From the NCBI GenBank assembly GCA_025370845.1, contig JAMXFF010000004.1:1-64000 (forward strand): a stretch of DNA of 64,000 nucleotides. Direction: 5' to 3'. Both the position numbers and the translations under genes were made by a program. Under the pieces are notes generated by a model. The model had not been told where the DNA came from. It saw only the letters and a list, made by a program, of their open reading frames with translations, and searched no databases. Numbering within the stretch: position 1 is the stretch's first letter; every line of letters begins with the position of its first letter. Of this stretch, positions 53,668-62,913 are shown piece by piece. Origin of the DNA: Laspinema palackyanum D2a. GTDB lineage: Bacteria; Cyanobacteriota; Cyanobacteriia; Cyanobacteriales; Laspinemataceae.

Positions 53668-54771
53668 TTACCGCCCAGAAAGTACAGGTTCCAAACCTAA
53701 AATAGACAGCAAGCGGTCTACGTCAAAATGCTCTGACATGAGTTTTCGCATAAATTCCACTTTAATCGGTTCATGTAGGCGAACTTGACCGAAGGTTTCA
53801 TCGATAATTTCCACTGTTTTCAGGGTATCCAAATCAACGGATAAAATGGGAACTTCAACCTCTTCCGCGCGATTTATAATCATCTGACTGGGTGGCATAT
53901 GTCCGGTGAGAATCAGGCATTGGGTGGAAGTTTCCAGGGCCGCCAGTTGCAGTTCTGACCGATCGCCTCCGGTAATCACCGCCATATTTTGCGCTTGGGA
54001 GAAATACTTTAAAGCCGAGTTGACATTCATCGCCCCAATTTTCAGGGTTTCCACCATCAAATCTAGGCGATCGGGACGACACAGCACCTCCGCATTCAGC
54101 CGTTGCACCAACTCTCGAACGCTGACACTGCGAAGCAAATTGCTCCTTGGCAGCAATCCAAACACCCGAATCCCCTGTTCTTCCAAAAACGGACGCAGAA
54201 TCGTCGAGGCACTGGGGACGACTTCTTCCGGGATATCGGTGAGGACCACTCCTAGGAGGCGATCGCCCAAGCGGTCCTGAACCGATAGCAGTTCCCCCAC
54301 ATCTAACATCGAGTGGAAGCGCGCCACCAACAATACCGACGCCTCAAGCAGAGTGGCAACTTTAGGCACCGACAGATTAAATAACCGGCCTTGATCTAAA
54401 GTCCCAGCCCCCTCTAAAATCGTTAAATCTCCCCCGAGTCGTTCCAACGAGTTCACCAGACTCTCAGAGTAGTCCGTTTGTCCGGTACCTTGCAGACGGT
54501 TCTCTAGGGTCGGTGCATCTAAAAACAGCAGAGTCTCCCCCAGTCGGTTATCCGGCAGATCCAAAGTTTTGGCTAAAAATCGATGGTCCTCGTCTATCCC
54601 ATCATTATCTGATTCACTGAAACAGGTTCCCAGGGGTTTAGAATACGCAATATCCAGCCCCTTAGCTTGGAATTGCTGGGCCATGCCTAGGATAATCGAG
54701 GATTTACCGCTATAAGGCCGAGTTGATCCGATCGCGAGATATTTAGATTTTGATTTGGCAGATGTTGGCAC
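53668..54771 (-). CDS. Phosphotransacetylase-family protein with DRTGG domain
   Basis: A 367-residue protein. The N-terminal P-loop domain resembles dethiobiotin synthetase/CobB-type proteins (YLAIGSTRPYSGKSSIILGM) and is followed by a DRTGG domain (NMAVITGGDRSELQLAALET) that binds nucleotides. It is commonly annotated as a phosphotransacetylase-like or AAA protein, but no acetyltransferase domain is present. Its function is not established. Monocistronic, minus strand. Confidence 0.8.
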   Translation of the reverse strand: MPTSAKSKSKYLAIGSTRPYSGKSSIILGMAQQFQAKGLDIAYSKPLGTCFSESDNDGIDEDHRFLAKTLDLPDNRLGETLLFLDAPTLENRLQGTGQTDYSESLVNSLERLGGDLTILEGAGTLDQGRLFNLSVPKVATLLEASVLLVARFHSMLDVGELLSVQDRLGDRLLGVVLTDIPEEVVPSASTILRPFLEEQGIRVFGLLPRSNLLRSVSVRELVQRLNAEVLCRPDRLDLMVETLKIGAMNVNSALKYFSQAQNMAVITGGDRSELQLAALETSTQCLILTGHMPPSQMIINRAEEVEVPILSVDLDTLKTVEIIDETFGQVRLHEPIKVEFMRKLMSEHFDVDRLLSILGLEPVLSGR

Positions 54772-54835
54772 GCACTCACTCCCTATTCTCTTGTGTTGAT
54801 AGTCTGCTTTGGGTCGTCAGATGAGGTCTTATCCC

Positions 54836-54940
54836 AAATCCGGTTGTAATAAAGTCGGTGTTCTGTCTGAGCCTGCGGAGGCAGGCTTTGTCTGCAAACG
54901 CCCCACCCTTAAGGGTGTGGGTCTTTAGCTGTCCAAGGTA
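54836..54940. repeat. MITE-like repeat with AATCCGGTTGT end, copy 3
   Basis: Left end CCCAAATCCGGTTGTAATAA with the hairpins AGCCTGCGGAGGCAGGCT and CACCCTTAAGGGTG. No matching right terminal repeat was found, so this copy is partial. The rest of 54772-54992 is non-coding. Confidence 0.65.
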
Positions 54941-54992
54941 GGCATCGGCATCAATGGCGACTGCCCCCTCTAGCTAATCGTTAGTCTTTATT

Positions 54993-55373
54993 CTAGTCAT
55001 CCAGTAGCAGCAACTTCCGATAGAAGCCCTTAGAAAAATCCACCGAATGGTGTCGCTTATGGCTGACAATCACATCGATTAAGTGATCAATAAACTCAAA
55101 ATTTGCCATCGTCACTTCATAGCTGAGGTCTGCATTCCCATCAAACTGGATGCGACACCGGGTGAGATCAGCAGGGAGGGAGGAAACGTGCCAGCTTGCT
55201 ACAAATGGAATATTCTCACCCCCCTCTATTTTGCGCTCACCCTCCAAATTCCCTTGACGATAAAGGCTAATCGCTCTCGGTAACACCGCTCGTTTATTGC
55301 CTTGGTAGTAGGGGATATAGACCCCTATCTCCCGATTGTCAGCAGGCTGAAGTTGATCGAGGTTATTACCCAT
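54993..55373 (-). CDS. Hypothetical cyanobacterial protein
   Basis: About 126 residues from the Met at 55373 (MGNNLDQLQPADNREIGVYI, then PYYQGNKRAVLPRAISLYRQ). The frame extends upstream to 55451, but the extra 26 residues look like non-coding translation. The second half is rich in hydrophobic and acidic residues (VTMANFEFIDHLIDVIVSHK). No family is recognised; it has the look of a conserved cyanobacterial protein. Confidence 0.6.
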   Translation of the reverse strand: MGNNLDQLQPADNREIGVYIPYYQGNKRAVLPRAISLYRQGNLEGERKIEGGENIPFVASWHVSSLPADLTRCRIQFDGNADLSYEVTMANFEFIDHLIDVIVSHKRHHSVDFSKGFYRKLLLLDD

Positions 55374-55490
55374 GCTCGCTGCTCCTTCTAGTCCAGTATC
55401 AATAAAAAGTGTAGTGGAGAAGGGGGTGGGGAATTTAAGTCTTCCGGTCATGATTCCCTTATCCTCTTCAATAATTGGCCAGTTTTCGGG

Positions 55491-55902
55491 TTCGGCCCTC
55501 CTCTTGGCAAGGTTGGGGTGGATTAGGGGATGGGGAACTCGGGATTTGAAGGGGTGAAAGTATTATGGGGTGAGTAGTTGAGGGTTTTGATTTGCTAGGA
55601 ACGTGGGGACCCCACCCTAATCCTCCCCTTGCAGGATCAACGGAGGCGGCGTAGATGGGTGGGTTACTTGGCAGAGGCCAAGTCACGCGGTAACGACTTT
55701 AGTCGTTACTACAAACATTTTTCCTAGAGTAATCACTTGTGTCCTTTCTCTTTGTTCGTAGTAACGACTTCAGTCGTTGCTTGCGTGTCATGGCCTCTGC
55801 CATGACACGCAGGATCAACGGAGGCGGCGTAGATGGGTGGGTTACTTGGCAGAGGCCAAGTCACGCGGTAACGACTAAAGTCGTTACTACAAACATTTTT
55901 CC
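55491..55902. repeat. Complex repeat region: partial G-rich repeats and a 94-bp direct repeat
   Basis: A partial G-rich repeat near 55491 and another near 55606 (CCCCACCCTAATCCTCCCC, cut off in its palindrome). Then a 94-bp unit at 55631-55724 is repeated at 55809-55902, differing by eye at about two bases within the AACGACTTTAGTCGTT palindrome. The unit contains TTGGCAGAGGCCAA and an ACTAC tail. A related palindrome lies near 55757-55784. Confidence 0.75.
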
Positions 55903-56183
55903 GAGAAGACTGAATCTGGCTCAATTGCAGCAACGAGTTAGAAAAATAACAATCAAGGATACAATAAAACAACATTAAGGTTTCTCTAGGCTCCTAGCTC
56001 TCCAGTCTGAACTGGCTCTGAAGCAGTAGAGGCCGAAGGGCGAGGATTCCCCAACGGGAACCGCAGTCCCGGGGCGATCGCAGGCTCCTCCTGACTACCA
56101 TTTCCCACGAAATCCCTGTCACACCCTGGGGTCTAGGGGCTGAGAAACCACTGAACCTGTATTGCTTTTTACCTAAGTAAACT

Positions 56184-57605
56184 ATGCCAGCGAATTCCTG
56201 GCCCGAAAACAATTCCTTCGAGGAATTCGAGCCTCTTCATTTGATTTTGTCTGCTTTTGAAGATTCTGATCAGGTCGAAGAATTTTCCTATCCGGGGTAT
56301 CTGGGTCGCCGACTCAAAGCAGCGGTATTGCTATTGGGGATTTCTATTCTCACCCTCGTCCTACATTTCCTCTCCTGGGGATATTGGCTGGTGTTGGGCT
56401 TTACGGCACTGTTAGCACTCCATGCGATTCGGATTGTCCGGGCGAAAGCGTTCCCGACCCCAAAACCCCTGGACCCGGAAGACCAGGAACACTGGCCCCA
56501 AGTTTCCTTACTGGTAGCGGCTAAAAACGAAGAAGCCGTGATTAGTAAGCTGATTGATGTCCTGTGCAATCTGGATTATCCCCGCGATCGCTATGAAGTC
56601 TGGGCGATCGACGATAACAGCAGCGATCGCACCCCGGAGGTGTTACAGCAACTCGCCCAAAAATATGACAACCTCAATATTTTTCGACGTTCTGCCGATG
56701 CTACAGGGGGAAAATCTGGGGCACTCAATCAAGTGATTCCCCTCACCCACGGAGAATTTATCGGGGTCTTTGATGCCGATGCTCAAGTCTCCCCAGACTT
56801 CCTGCAACGGGTCCTCCCCACCTTCAATCCGCCCCAAGTGGGGGCTGTGCAGATGCGGAAGGCGATCGCCAATCCTGGAGTCAATTTCTGGACCAAGGGA
56901 CAAGTGGCAGAAATGGCTTTAGATAGCTATTTCCAACAACAACGCATCGCGATCGGTGGCATTGGGGAACTGCGCGGGAATGGTCAATTTATCCGGCGTC
57001 AAGCCCTCGATCGCTGTGGCGGATTCAACGAAGAAACCATCACCGATGACTTGGATTTGACCCTGCGGCTGCATCTGGACCGTTGGGATGTCCAATTTAT
57101 CAGCGTCCCGGTTAAAGAAGAGGGAGTGACTCGTCCTTTGGCCCTCTGGCATCAACGCAATCGCTGGGGAGAAGGGGGATATCAGCGTTATTTAGACTAT
57201 TGGCGGTTGATTTTCAGCGATCGCCTTCCTGGGTCCAAATCCTGGGATATGTTTGCCTTTTGGATTATCCAATATTTCCTTCCGGCAGCCGCTCTCCCCG
57301 ATTTAATCCTGGCGATCGGCTTCAAACATTTCCCAATTTACAGCCCCTTAACCACCCTTGCCATGAGTCTTTCCTTGGTGGGAATGTTTACCGGGCTCCG
57401 GCGCATTGAACGCCAAACCGCTCAAATCGCCAAATCTCGCCCAAAATCACCCGTCGAGACCCTCATCCAAACTGTGCGCGGTATCATTTACCTCTTGCAC
57501 TGGGTGGTGGTAATTTCTAGCATCACCCTCCGGATTTCGGTCCGTCCGAAACAACTCAAATGGGTGAAAACCGTTCATCAAGGCAGCGGCGAATTACCCG
57601 CATAA
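56184..57605 (+). CDS. mgdA: GT2 glycosyltransferase, probable monoglucosyldiacylglycerol synthase
   Basis: A 473-residue protein with two N-terminal helices (residues about 49-90), a GT-A domain, then C-terminal helices. GT2 motifs: WAIDDNSSDRTPEVLQ, GVFDADAQVSP (Asp-x-Asp), TDDLDLTLRLH (acceptor acidic site) and HQRNRWGEGGYQRYL (Q/R-x-x-R-W). In Synechocystis the closest remembered relative (sll1377) makes monoglucosyldiacylglycerol from UDP-glucose, the precursor of MGDG and the thylakoid galactolipids; the assignment is by recall. Monocistronic with a repeat just downstream. Confidence 0.7.
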   Translation: MPANSWPENNSFEEFEPLHLILSAFEDSDQVEEFSYPGYLGRRLKAAVLLLGISILTLVLHFLSWGYWLVLGFTALLALHAIRIVRAKAFPTPKPLDPEDQEHWPQVSLLVAAKNEEAVISKLIDVLCNLDYPRDRYEVWAIDDNSSDRTPEVLQQLAQKYDNLNIFRRSADATGGKSGALNQVIPLTHGEFIGVFDADAQVSPDFLQRVLPTFNPPQVGAVQMRKAIANPGVNFWTKGQVAEMALDSYFQQQRIAIGGIGELRGNGQFIRRQALDRCGGFNEETITDDLDLTLRLHLDRWDVQFISVPVKEEGVTRPLALWHQRNRWGEGGYQRYLDYWRLIFSDRLPGSKSWDMFAFWIIQYFLPAAALPDLILAIGFKHFPIYSPLTTLAMSLSLVGMFTGLRRIERQTAQIAKSRPKSPVETLIQTVRGIIYLLHWVVVISSITLRISVRPKQLKWVKTVHQGSGELPA

Positions 57606-57696
57606 TTAGACCTCTTGCCCAATTCTCTAAAGCCCCCCTTCTTAAGGGGGGTTGGGGGGATCAATCCGGATGTTTGCAAGAAGTCTATTTTCCCTC

Positions 57697-57740
57697 CCAT
57701 CAATGTAGGGGCGATTCCCGAATCGCCCCTACATTGATGG
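57697..57740. repeat. 20-bp perfect palindrome (GTAGGGGCGA family)
   Basis: Perfect arms at 57697-57716 and 57721-57740 (CCATCAATGTAGGGGCGATT and its complement) with the loop CCCG. Related to the repeats at 6032 and 42670. It lies 90 bases after the glycosyltransferase gene and 35 bases from the end of dnaX, so it can terminate both. Confidence 0.8.
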
Positions 57741-57773
57741 TTTGGTCGAAAAACAGGCATAAATCCTGTCCCT

Positions 57774-60434
57774 TCAAAAATCCAACCCCCCAAACGGATC
57801 ATCGTCGATATCCACATCATTGGGACTCTCTACAACTCCCCCAATTTCCTCCTCAAAACTCGGGTTTTGAACATCCCAGGTGTGGCTAAATTCTGCCTCA
57901 ACTGACTGATTCCTAGGCTGTACCTCCGGGTCATCTGGGAGGCTGATTAATTTCCCATTAAAATGGTTGCTAAATCGTTGAGCGGCCCGCATCACTTCAT
58001 CATCATCGGTCTCTTCACCCCGAGGAATATCCCGTCTCCCGTTCGCTCCAACAGACACTGGAGGGCGATTTTCTGGACCGTTACCCGCTTCAATTCGGGG
58101 GTTTTGAGGGGGGGATTGATAGGGGGAATTTCCGGGATTTGCGGGGCTTTGCGGCGTGGAGTGGGCCTGTCCATTGCCCGTTGGAGCATCCGGTGGCTCC
58201 ATCCGGGCTGATGGGGGTTCGGAATGATTAGGGGCGATCGCAGCAGAAGCCGGAGGGGGTCCATCCCCAGACACCTGAATCACCACTTTGACTCGGATAT
58301 TAAACGCCTTCAAAAACGCCGCTTCCACGTCCGAAACTTTGCTCTGAGCCATCTTAAACAGGTTCGCCGAGCGAATGGCAATCTGAGCTTGGTTGTTACT
58401 AAACTCAATCAGCCGTCCATGTTGCTGCAACAGCGCTTTGCTTCCCAGAGACAGGTATTCCATCAAAGTTTGCCAGGTTTGTTCCAGGTTGCCACTCGGT
58501 TCTACAGCCGATGGTTGCGGGTTCCCAGACCCCTGAATCGGTGCCGATGGTGGGGGAGAGGCAGGGCGATTTTCCGGGGGAGGCGCTTGGCGATTCTCCT
58601 GGGGAGAGGCAGCGCCAACGGAACTCCCCTGGTTCATCCCCTGTACCGGGGGAGACTGAGGGACATTCTCAACCGAGGGAGGACGTGCAGAGGTTCTCCC
58701 TGGTGATGCCACATTATTCCCACCCCCTCGACTGGATGTTTCTTGCCGTCCCTGAGTCGGTGTAATTAAAGCCGAGGGTAATAATCCCAACAGGGTCACC
58801 TCTAACCATAATCGAGGCTGAGTGGTATTTTTAATTTGCGCTTCGCTGCTGCGTAAATGTTGTTGTCCCGCTAAAATAGTCGGCATTTCCCATTCTTGAG
58901 CCACGGCACATAACTGTTCCCAAGTCGGAGGGGTAACGGCAACTAAATCCGGGCGATGGGGGGCGGTGTTAGCAATTAATAAATCCCGATAAAACCCGGC
59001 CAAATTTTGTAAAACAATCAGGGGTTCTCGACCCCGATTCATCAATTCTCGGGCTTTATCCAGGACTTGTTCTGGATTATCGGCAGCGATCGCCTCTAAC
59101 AACTGAATCAAATCTCGCTCCGGGACCGACCCCACCAAATCCCAAACTCGCTCTACGGTAACCTGTTCTTCCAATAACGAAAGCTGATCCAGGAGACTTT
59201 CTGCATCTCTCAGTCCCCCCTGAGCAATCTGAGCCACCGTTAAAACCGCTTCATCACTGATATTAATGGTTTCCTTGCCCGCAATATGCTTCAAATGCTG
59301 AACCATTGAAGCTACAGGAATCCGGCGAAAATCAAATCGCTGGCACCGAGAAATAATCGTCGGTAAAACTCGTTGGGGGTCGGTTGTGGCTAAAACAAAC
59401 ACCACGCGATCGGGCGGTTCTTCTAAGGTTTTGAGCAATGAATTAAAAGCCGCCGTACTCAGCATATGGCAATTATGAACTAACAGTCCATTTGCCACAA
59501 AGTTATGATGAGTTTCTACTTCAATATCGTAAACTTGACGCGGATCTGCCATTGCGATCGATTCGACCTTCTCCAAACTTGTAATCCATTGATGGGATTG
59601 AATAGGGTTGGAGTTCGTCCACAAATTTTCGGGTAGTATCTGCGTTCTCCCCACACCTACTACTACCAATTCCCTAGATAGATTCAAACTGGGCGAGGGT
59701 ACTTTGGCGGCGATCGCGCTATTTAAAGTTTTCTGGCTCAGTGAAGGCGCAAGAATATTCATTCCCGGTTTCACTTTCCCGGCAGCTATCCAGCCGTTTT
59801 CGGTCCGAATCAGATGGTTGGCGGTGCATCGGATTTCTCGATTGCCTGTTTTAATAATCAGTGTTTGTCGTTCTCCCCGTTCTAGCCAGCGGAGGACTTT
59901 TTTCCATTCCCAGTTCCCGTTCGATTCGTTATAACTGAGAACCTCTTGGTTTTGCAGAGAAGGGTCATCAATTCTCATCAACCCCTCGGCAGTTTGCACC
60001 AGGGTGTCACCCGTTAAACATTCATCAATAATGTAAACTTTTTGGCGACATTGTACGGGGGCAAATTGTGCGCGTTCGATGAGTTCACGGATGTTATCAA
60101 CCCCGGTATTGCTGGCGGCGTCAATCTCAATGGTGTCTAATGAAGTGCCTCTGGCAATGGTGCGACAGACTTCGCATTCGCCGCAGGGGGTCTCGGTGGG
60201 GCCGTTGGTGTTGAGGCAGTTGAGGGATTTGGCAAGAATCCGGGCGCTGGATGTCTTGCCGGTGCCTCTGGGTCCGGTAAATAAATAGGCGGGTGCGATG
60301 CGGTTTTGGCGAATCGCATTGGTTAGGGTGGTGGCGATCGCCTCTTGTCCCACCAAATCTGCAAAGGTTTGAGGGCGATATTTGTGATGTAGCGGTTCGT
60401 ATGGCATGGATGGGGGAAGAATATCAGCAGACAA
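57774..60434 (-). CDS. dnaX: DNA polymerase III subunit gamma/tau with a mini-intein
   Basis: An 886-residue precursor. The clamp-loader ATPase starts MPYEPLHHKYRPQTFADLVG, with Walker A GPRGTGKTSSA (about 54-64), a Cys-rich zinc module (CGECEVC) and Walker B VYIIDEC. An intein of 183 residues (139-321) is inserted before the second CHML, so the host gene makes DECHML after splicing. Domain III and a long Pro/Asn/Gln-rich tau-like tail follow, ending in an acidic stretch. It loads the sliding clamp at the replication fork. The gene is on its own. Confidence 0.93.
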   Translation of the reverse strand: MSADILPPSMPYEPLHHKYRPQTFADLVGQEAIATTLTNAIRQNRIAPAYLFTGPRGTGKTSSARILAKSLNCLNTNGPTETPCGECEVCRTIARGTSLDTIEIDAASNTGVDNIRELIERAQFAPVQCRQKVYIIDECLTGDTLVQTAEGLMRIDDPSLQNQEVLSYNESNGNWEWKKVLRWLERGERQTLIIKTGNREIRCTANHLIRTENGWIAAGKVKPGMNILAPSLSQKTLNSAIAAKVPSPSLNLSRELVVVGVGRTQILPENLWTNSNPIQSHQWITSLEKVESIAMADPRQVYDIEVETHHNFVANGLLVHNCHMLSTAAFNSLLKTLEEPPDRVVFVLATTDPQRVLPTIISRCQRFDFRRIPVASMVQHLKHIAGKETINISDEAVLTVAQIAQGGLRDAESLLDQLSLLEEQVTVERVWDLVGSVPERDLIQLLEAIAADNPEQVLDKARELMNRGREPLIVLQNLAGFYRDLLIANTAPHRPDLVAVTPPTWEQLCAVAQEWEMPTILAGQQHLRSSEAQIKNTTQPRLWLEVTLLGLLPSALITPTQGRQETSSRGGGNNVASPGRTSARPPSVENVPQSPPVQGMNQGSSVGAASPQENRQAPPPENRPASPPPSAPIQGSGNPQPSAVEPSGNLEQTWQTLMEYLSLGSKALLQQHGRLIEFSNNQAQIAIRSANLFKMAQSKVSDVEAAFLKAFNIRVKVVIQVSGDGPPPASAAIAPNHSEPPSARMEPPDAPTGNGQAHSTPQSPANPGNSPYQSPPQNPRIEAGNGPENRPPVSVGANGRRDIPRGEETDDDEVMRAAQRFSNHFNGKLISLPDDPEVQPRNQSVEAEFSHTWDVQNPSFEEEIGGVVESPNDVDIDDDPFGGLDF
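59472..60020 (-). other. Mini-intein in dnaX (no homing endonuclease)
   Basis: 183 codons. The first residue is Cys (CLTGDTLVQTAEG, block A), with a block B-like TANHLIR, block F VYDIEVETHHNFVANG, and it ends HN followed by Cys+1 of the extein (LLVHN-CHML). The key splicing residues (Cys1, Thr-x-x-His, His-Asn, Cys+1) are intact. There is no LAGLIDADG or HNH domain; the middle (residues about 228-290) is a short spacer. It is inserted in the Walker B motif (VYIIDE-CHML), a site known for DnaX inteins. Confidence 0.9.
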
Positions 60435-60872
60435 TCATGGTAAATCGGGAAGCAATGGCCGGTTGCATGGCAAGGCTGGAAACGCAGTTACTATCCACAG
60501 AAAGCGCGATCGCCTCTCAAGGGTTCCCTCTTTCTACTGGTTTCCCTCGGTTGTGAAAAATTTGCCTTTTTTGACCGGAAGAAAAAGGCTCCCAATCTTC
60601 AATTTTAAAGGGAAAAGCGCCAATCCCCATTCTAAAATAGAATAGCACTGGCCTATTCCCTTCCTAACCCTAGAGATAGATATCGGTGGCAGAAGAGGCG
60701 GTTTAGGATTGGCCTGAAGTGCCTCCCCATTGACTCGGGTAGGCTCGGGCAAGGTCGGAGGACGGTTTGATGAGAGTGAAGGTAAGACGCTGCCAGCATC
60801 GGAAAAATGCAGCGATGGGGTGGGACGGGGAATAGAAAAGAAATCCGTAGGGACAGAGGAATAATTTTATAA
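60435..60872. other. Intergenic stretch with no recognised gene
   Basis: About 440 bases between divergent dnaX and the TPR gene. It holds the leaders of both. The small frames here are short and not protein-like; no repeat family was recognised. Confidence 0.5.
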
Positions 60873-62189
60873 ATGATGCAGTTTATGCAACGGGTTGTGA
60901 AAACTTTGGGCCGAATCTGGCAGCAGCTTATCCGCTTGTGGAAGCAGTGGTTTCGCCGATCGCCGCCTCAATCGTTCCCGAAAAAGCCGGAAAGCCGAGT
61001 TCGGTTCCAGACGGTCAAGGGTCCTCATAACCAACCCACCAAACCTCTCTCTGCCGCAGAGTATGAATTTCTCTTTTCTGAATTGCTCGATGGGGTGCAT
61101 CGAGGTTGGAGTCAAGCTCAGGTTACCCAATTTCTGGAAGAAATCGGACCAGCATCGGCGGTTAATCTCAAGGATGCGGAGATTGAGAGTTCCGATGCTG
61201 AGGCTTATGTTCTCTGGTTACGGCAATTTGGTACTCGTCTTTTGAATTCCCCAGTCCCCAATCAAGAATTAGCAAGGCGCATGGTCCAGCTAGGAGCGTT
61301 AAACTGTGGCAAACTCTCGACAGTGGCGGGAGAAATTGGGCAAAGGTTGCTCGATCGCGAGGCAAATACCCCATCCCCATCTGCCGCTACACCCGCCTCA
61401 CCAGTTGCCTCGGAATTTACCCTAGAACACTATTTACAACTGGGACAGATTCATCTCGATCGCCGTCAATATCCCTCGGCATTAACCACGTTTGAGCAAG
61501 CGGCAACCCATTCCCCCAATCACCCCGAAGTCTTGTATGGATTAGGCTTGGTTTGTCATCGGATGGGACTGTATCAAGAGGCAGTCGGCCATTTGAGCGA
61601 GGCATTAGCCCAAAAACCCGAGTTTGTGGCGGCCCTGACTCAGCGGGGGTTAGCCTATAAATCTGTGGATGATTTTGACGCAGCAACGGCGGATTTTGAA
61701 TCGGCGGTGGGGATGAAACCGAATACGCCGGAGGAATCTTGTGCCCGAGGGAAGGCGTTGATGCAGTTAAAGCAACCGGAGGAGGCGATCGCCGCTTATG
61801 AAGAAGCCCTGACAATTCATCCCGAATCCCATCGGGGGTGGTATGACTGGGGGAATGTTTTTTATGACTTGCAGCGGTATGACGAGGCGATCGCCGCCTA
61901 TGATAAAGCTCTGGACCTACAACCGGACTATGCTGCCGCTTGGTTTAATCGCGGGGCCTCCTTGGGGAATCTGCATCGCTACAAAGAGGCGATCGCAGCC
62001 TTTGAGAAACTCCTGGAAATCCAGTCCCATGACTATCATGGCTGGTTGTGCCTGGGTCAAACCCTGGAACGGTTACATCGGATCCCCGAGGCGATCGCGG
62101 CTTATGAACGGGCCCTACAACTGCGACCCGATGACCCCACTGCCTGGAGATATCGGAATGCTGCAATGCTAGACCTAAAAAAAAGCTAG
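60873..62189 (+). CDS. Tetratricopeptide repeat protein
   Basis: A 438-residue protein. The first about 35 residues are basic and Trp/Gln-rich. A compact helical domain follows (residues about 55-165; AAEYEFLFSELLDGVHRGWS). About seven TPRs cover residues 185-430, ending just before the stop. A Ser/Ala/Pro-rich linker separates the two parts. The role is unknown; TPR scaffolds in this group often bind photosynthetic or envelope complexes. The start at the first ATG of ATGATG is uncertain by one codon. Confidence 0.85.
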   Translation: MMQFMQRVVKTLGRIWQQLIRLWKQWFRRSPPQSFPKKPESRVRFQTVKGPHNQPTKPLSAAEYEFLFSELLDGVHRGWSQAQVTQFLEEIGPASAVNLKDAEIESSDAEAYVLWLRQFGTRLLNSPVPNQELARRMVQLGALNCGKLSTVAGEIGQRLLDREANTPSPSAATPASPVASEFTLEHYLQLGQIHLDRRQYPSALTTFEQAATHSPNHPEVLYGLGLVCHRMGLYQEAVGHLSEALAQKPEFVAALTQRGLAYKSVDDFDAATADFESAVGMKPNTPEESCARGKALMQLKQPEEAIAAYEEALTIHPESHRGWYDWGNVFYDLQRYDEAIAAYDKALDLQPDYAAAWFNRGASLGNLHRYKEAIAAFEKLLEIQSHDYHGWLCLGQTLERLHRIPEAIAAYERALQLRPDDPTAWRYRNAAMLDLKKS

Positions 62190-62216
62190 GACGGCGACTG
62201 GCCGAACCTAGCTTTT
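62181..62216 (+). terminator. Terminator after the TPR gene
   Basis: AAAAGCTAGG and CCTAGCTTTT (with a 16-base loop) start within the last codons of the TPR gene. The inner stem is AGCTAGG/CCTAGCT. Confidence 0.75.
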
Positions 62217-62310
62217 CCCGGGATAACAGGGACCTATTATTTAACCGGACATCACCGATGAGGGCGATGCCAGGGCCGCACCCATCACCGGAGGAATGAC
62301 GGTCCTCCCG

Positions 62311-62502
62311 AGGGAGGATGGGGAAGATGGGGAGGATGGGGAGGATGGGGAGGATGGGGAGGAACGACTGAAGTCGTTACTAAGAACATAATTAAGAACA
62401 TAATGAGGAAGAAGATAACGCCTGAAGGCGTTACTACGAACATGGACCCCATCTCCCCCATCTCCCCCATCTTCCCCATCTCCCCCATCTTCCCCATCTT
62501 CC
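62311..62502. repeat. Inverted 9-bp microsatellites around palindromic repeats
   Basis: 62311-62362 is a run of ATGGGGAGG units (period 9) and 62445-62502 is the reverse complement type (ATCTCCCCC/ATCTTCCCC). Between them lie an AACGACTGAAGTCGTTACTA palindrome (62363-62382) and a GCCTGAAGGC variant with the ACTACGAAC tail (62416-62442). The arrays overlap the 3' end of the PadR-like frame. Confidence 0.7.
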
Positions 62503-62505
62503 GAT

Positions 62506-62913
62506 TTAACCCGTACCCTGGTTCTTATTTTCATGGGAATGGACATGACCTGGGGGAGAATTCGGTATGCCGTGACCTTCTTGAGCATACTGTTGCCAGA
62601 GTAGGGCTAAATCGTGAGCTTGTCCCTGGAACTCCGGATGGACCTGATACATTCGTCGGGGTCTTCCCCTGCCTTCAACCTTTTTCCAGTAACCCTTAAT
62701 GACTCTTTCATTTTCTAAAAATTTCAGAGCGCTGTAGAGTACCGTATCCGAAAGTCGATAGGCTGGATATTCCCGCTCTAATTGCTGAATCAGTTCTGTG
62801 CCATAAGAGTCACCCGCCAATAATACTGAGAGAACATAACAGACGGTTAGTTCTTTATTCAGATAAAGCGGCGGAGGGTTTTGAAAAAAGTCATAGATCT
62901 CTTCAAAATTCAT
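62506..62913 (-). CDS. PadR-family transcriptional regulator
   Basis: About 135 residues from the Met at 62913 (MNFEEIYDFFQNPPPLYLNK); a longer frame to 63036 adds a leader without support. The winged helix is visible in LTVCYVLSVLLAGDSYGTEL and LSDTVLYSALKFLENERVIK, with the wing KKVEGRGRPRRMYQVHPEFQ. The C-terminus is His/Asn-rich and ends at the microsatellite. The target is unknown, and no regulated gene is adjacent in the same direction. Confidence 0.8.
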   Translation of the reverse strand: MNFEEIYDFFQNPPPLYLNKELTVCYVLSVLLAGDSYGTELIQQLEREYPAYRLSDTVLYSALKFLENERVIKGYWKKVEGRGRPRRMYQVHPEFQGQAHDLALLWQQYAQEGHGIPNSPPGHVHSHENKNQGTG

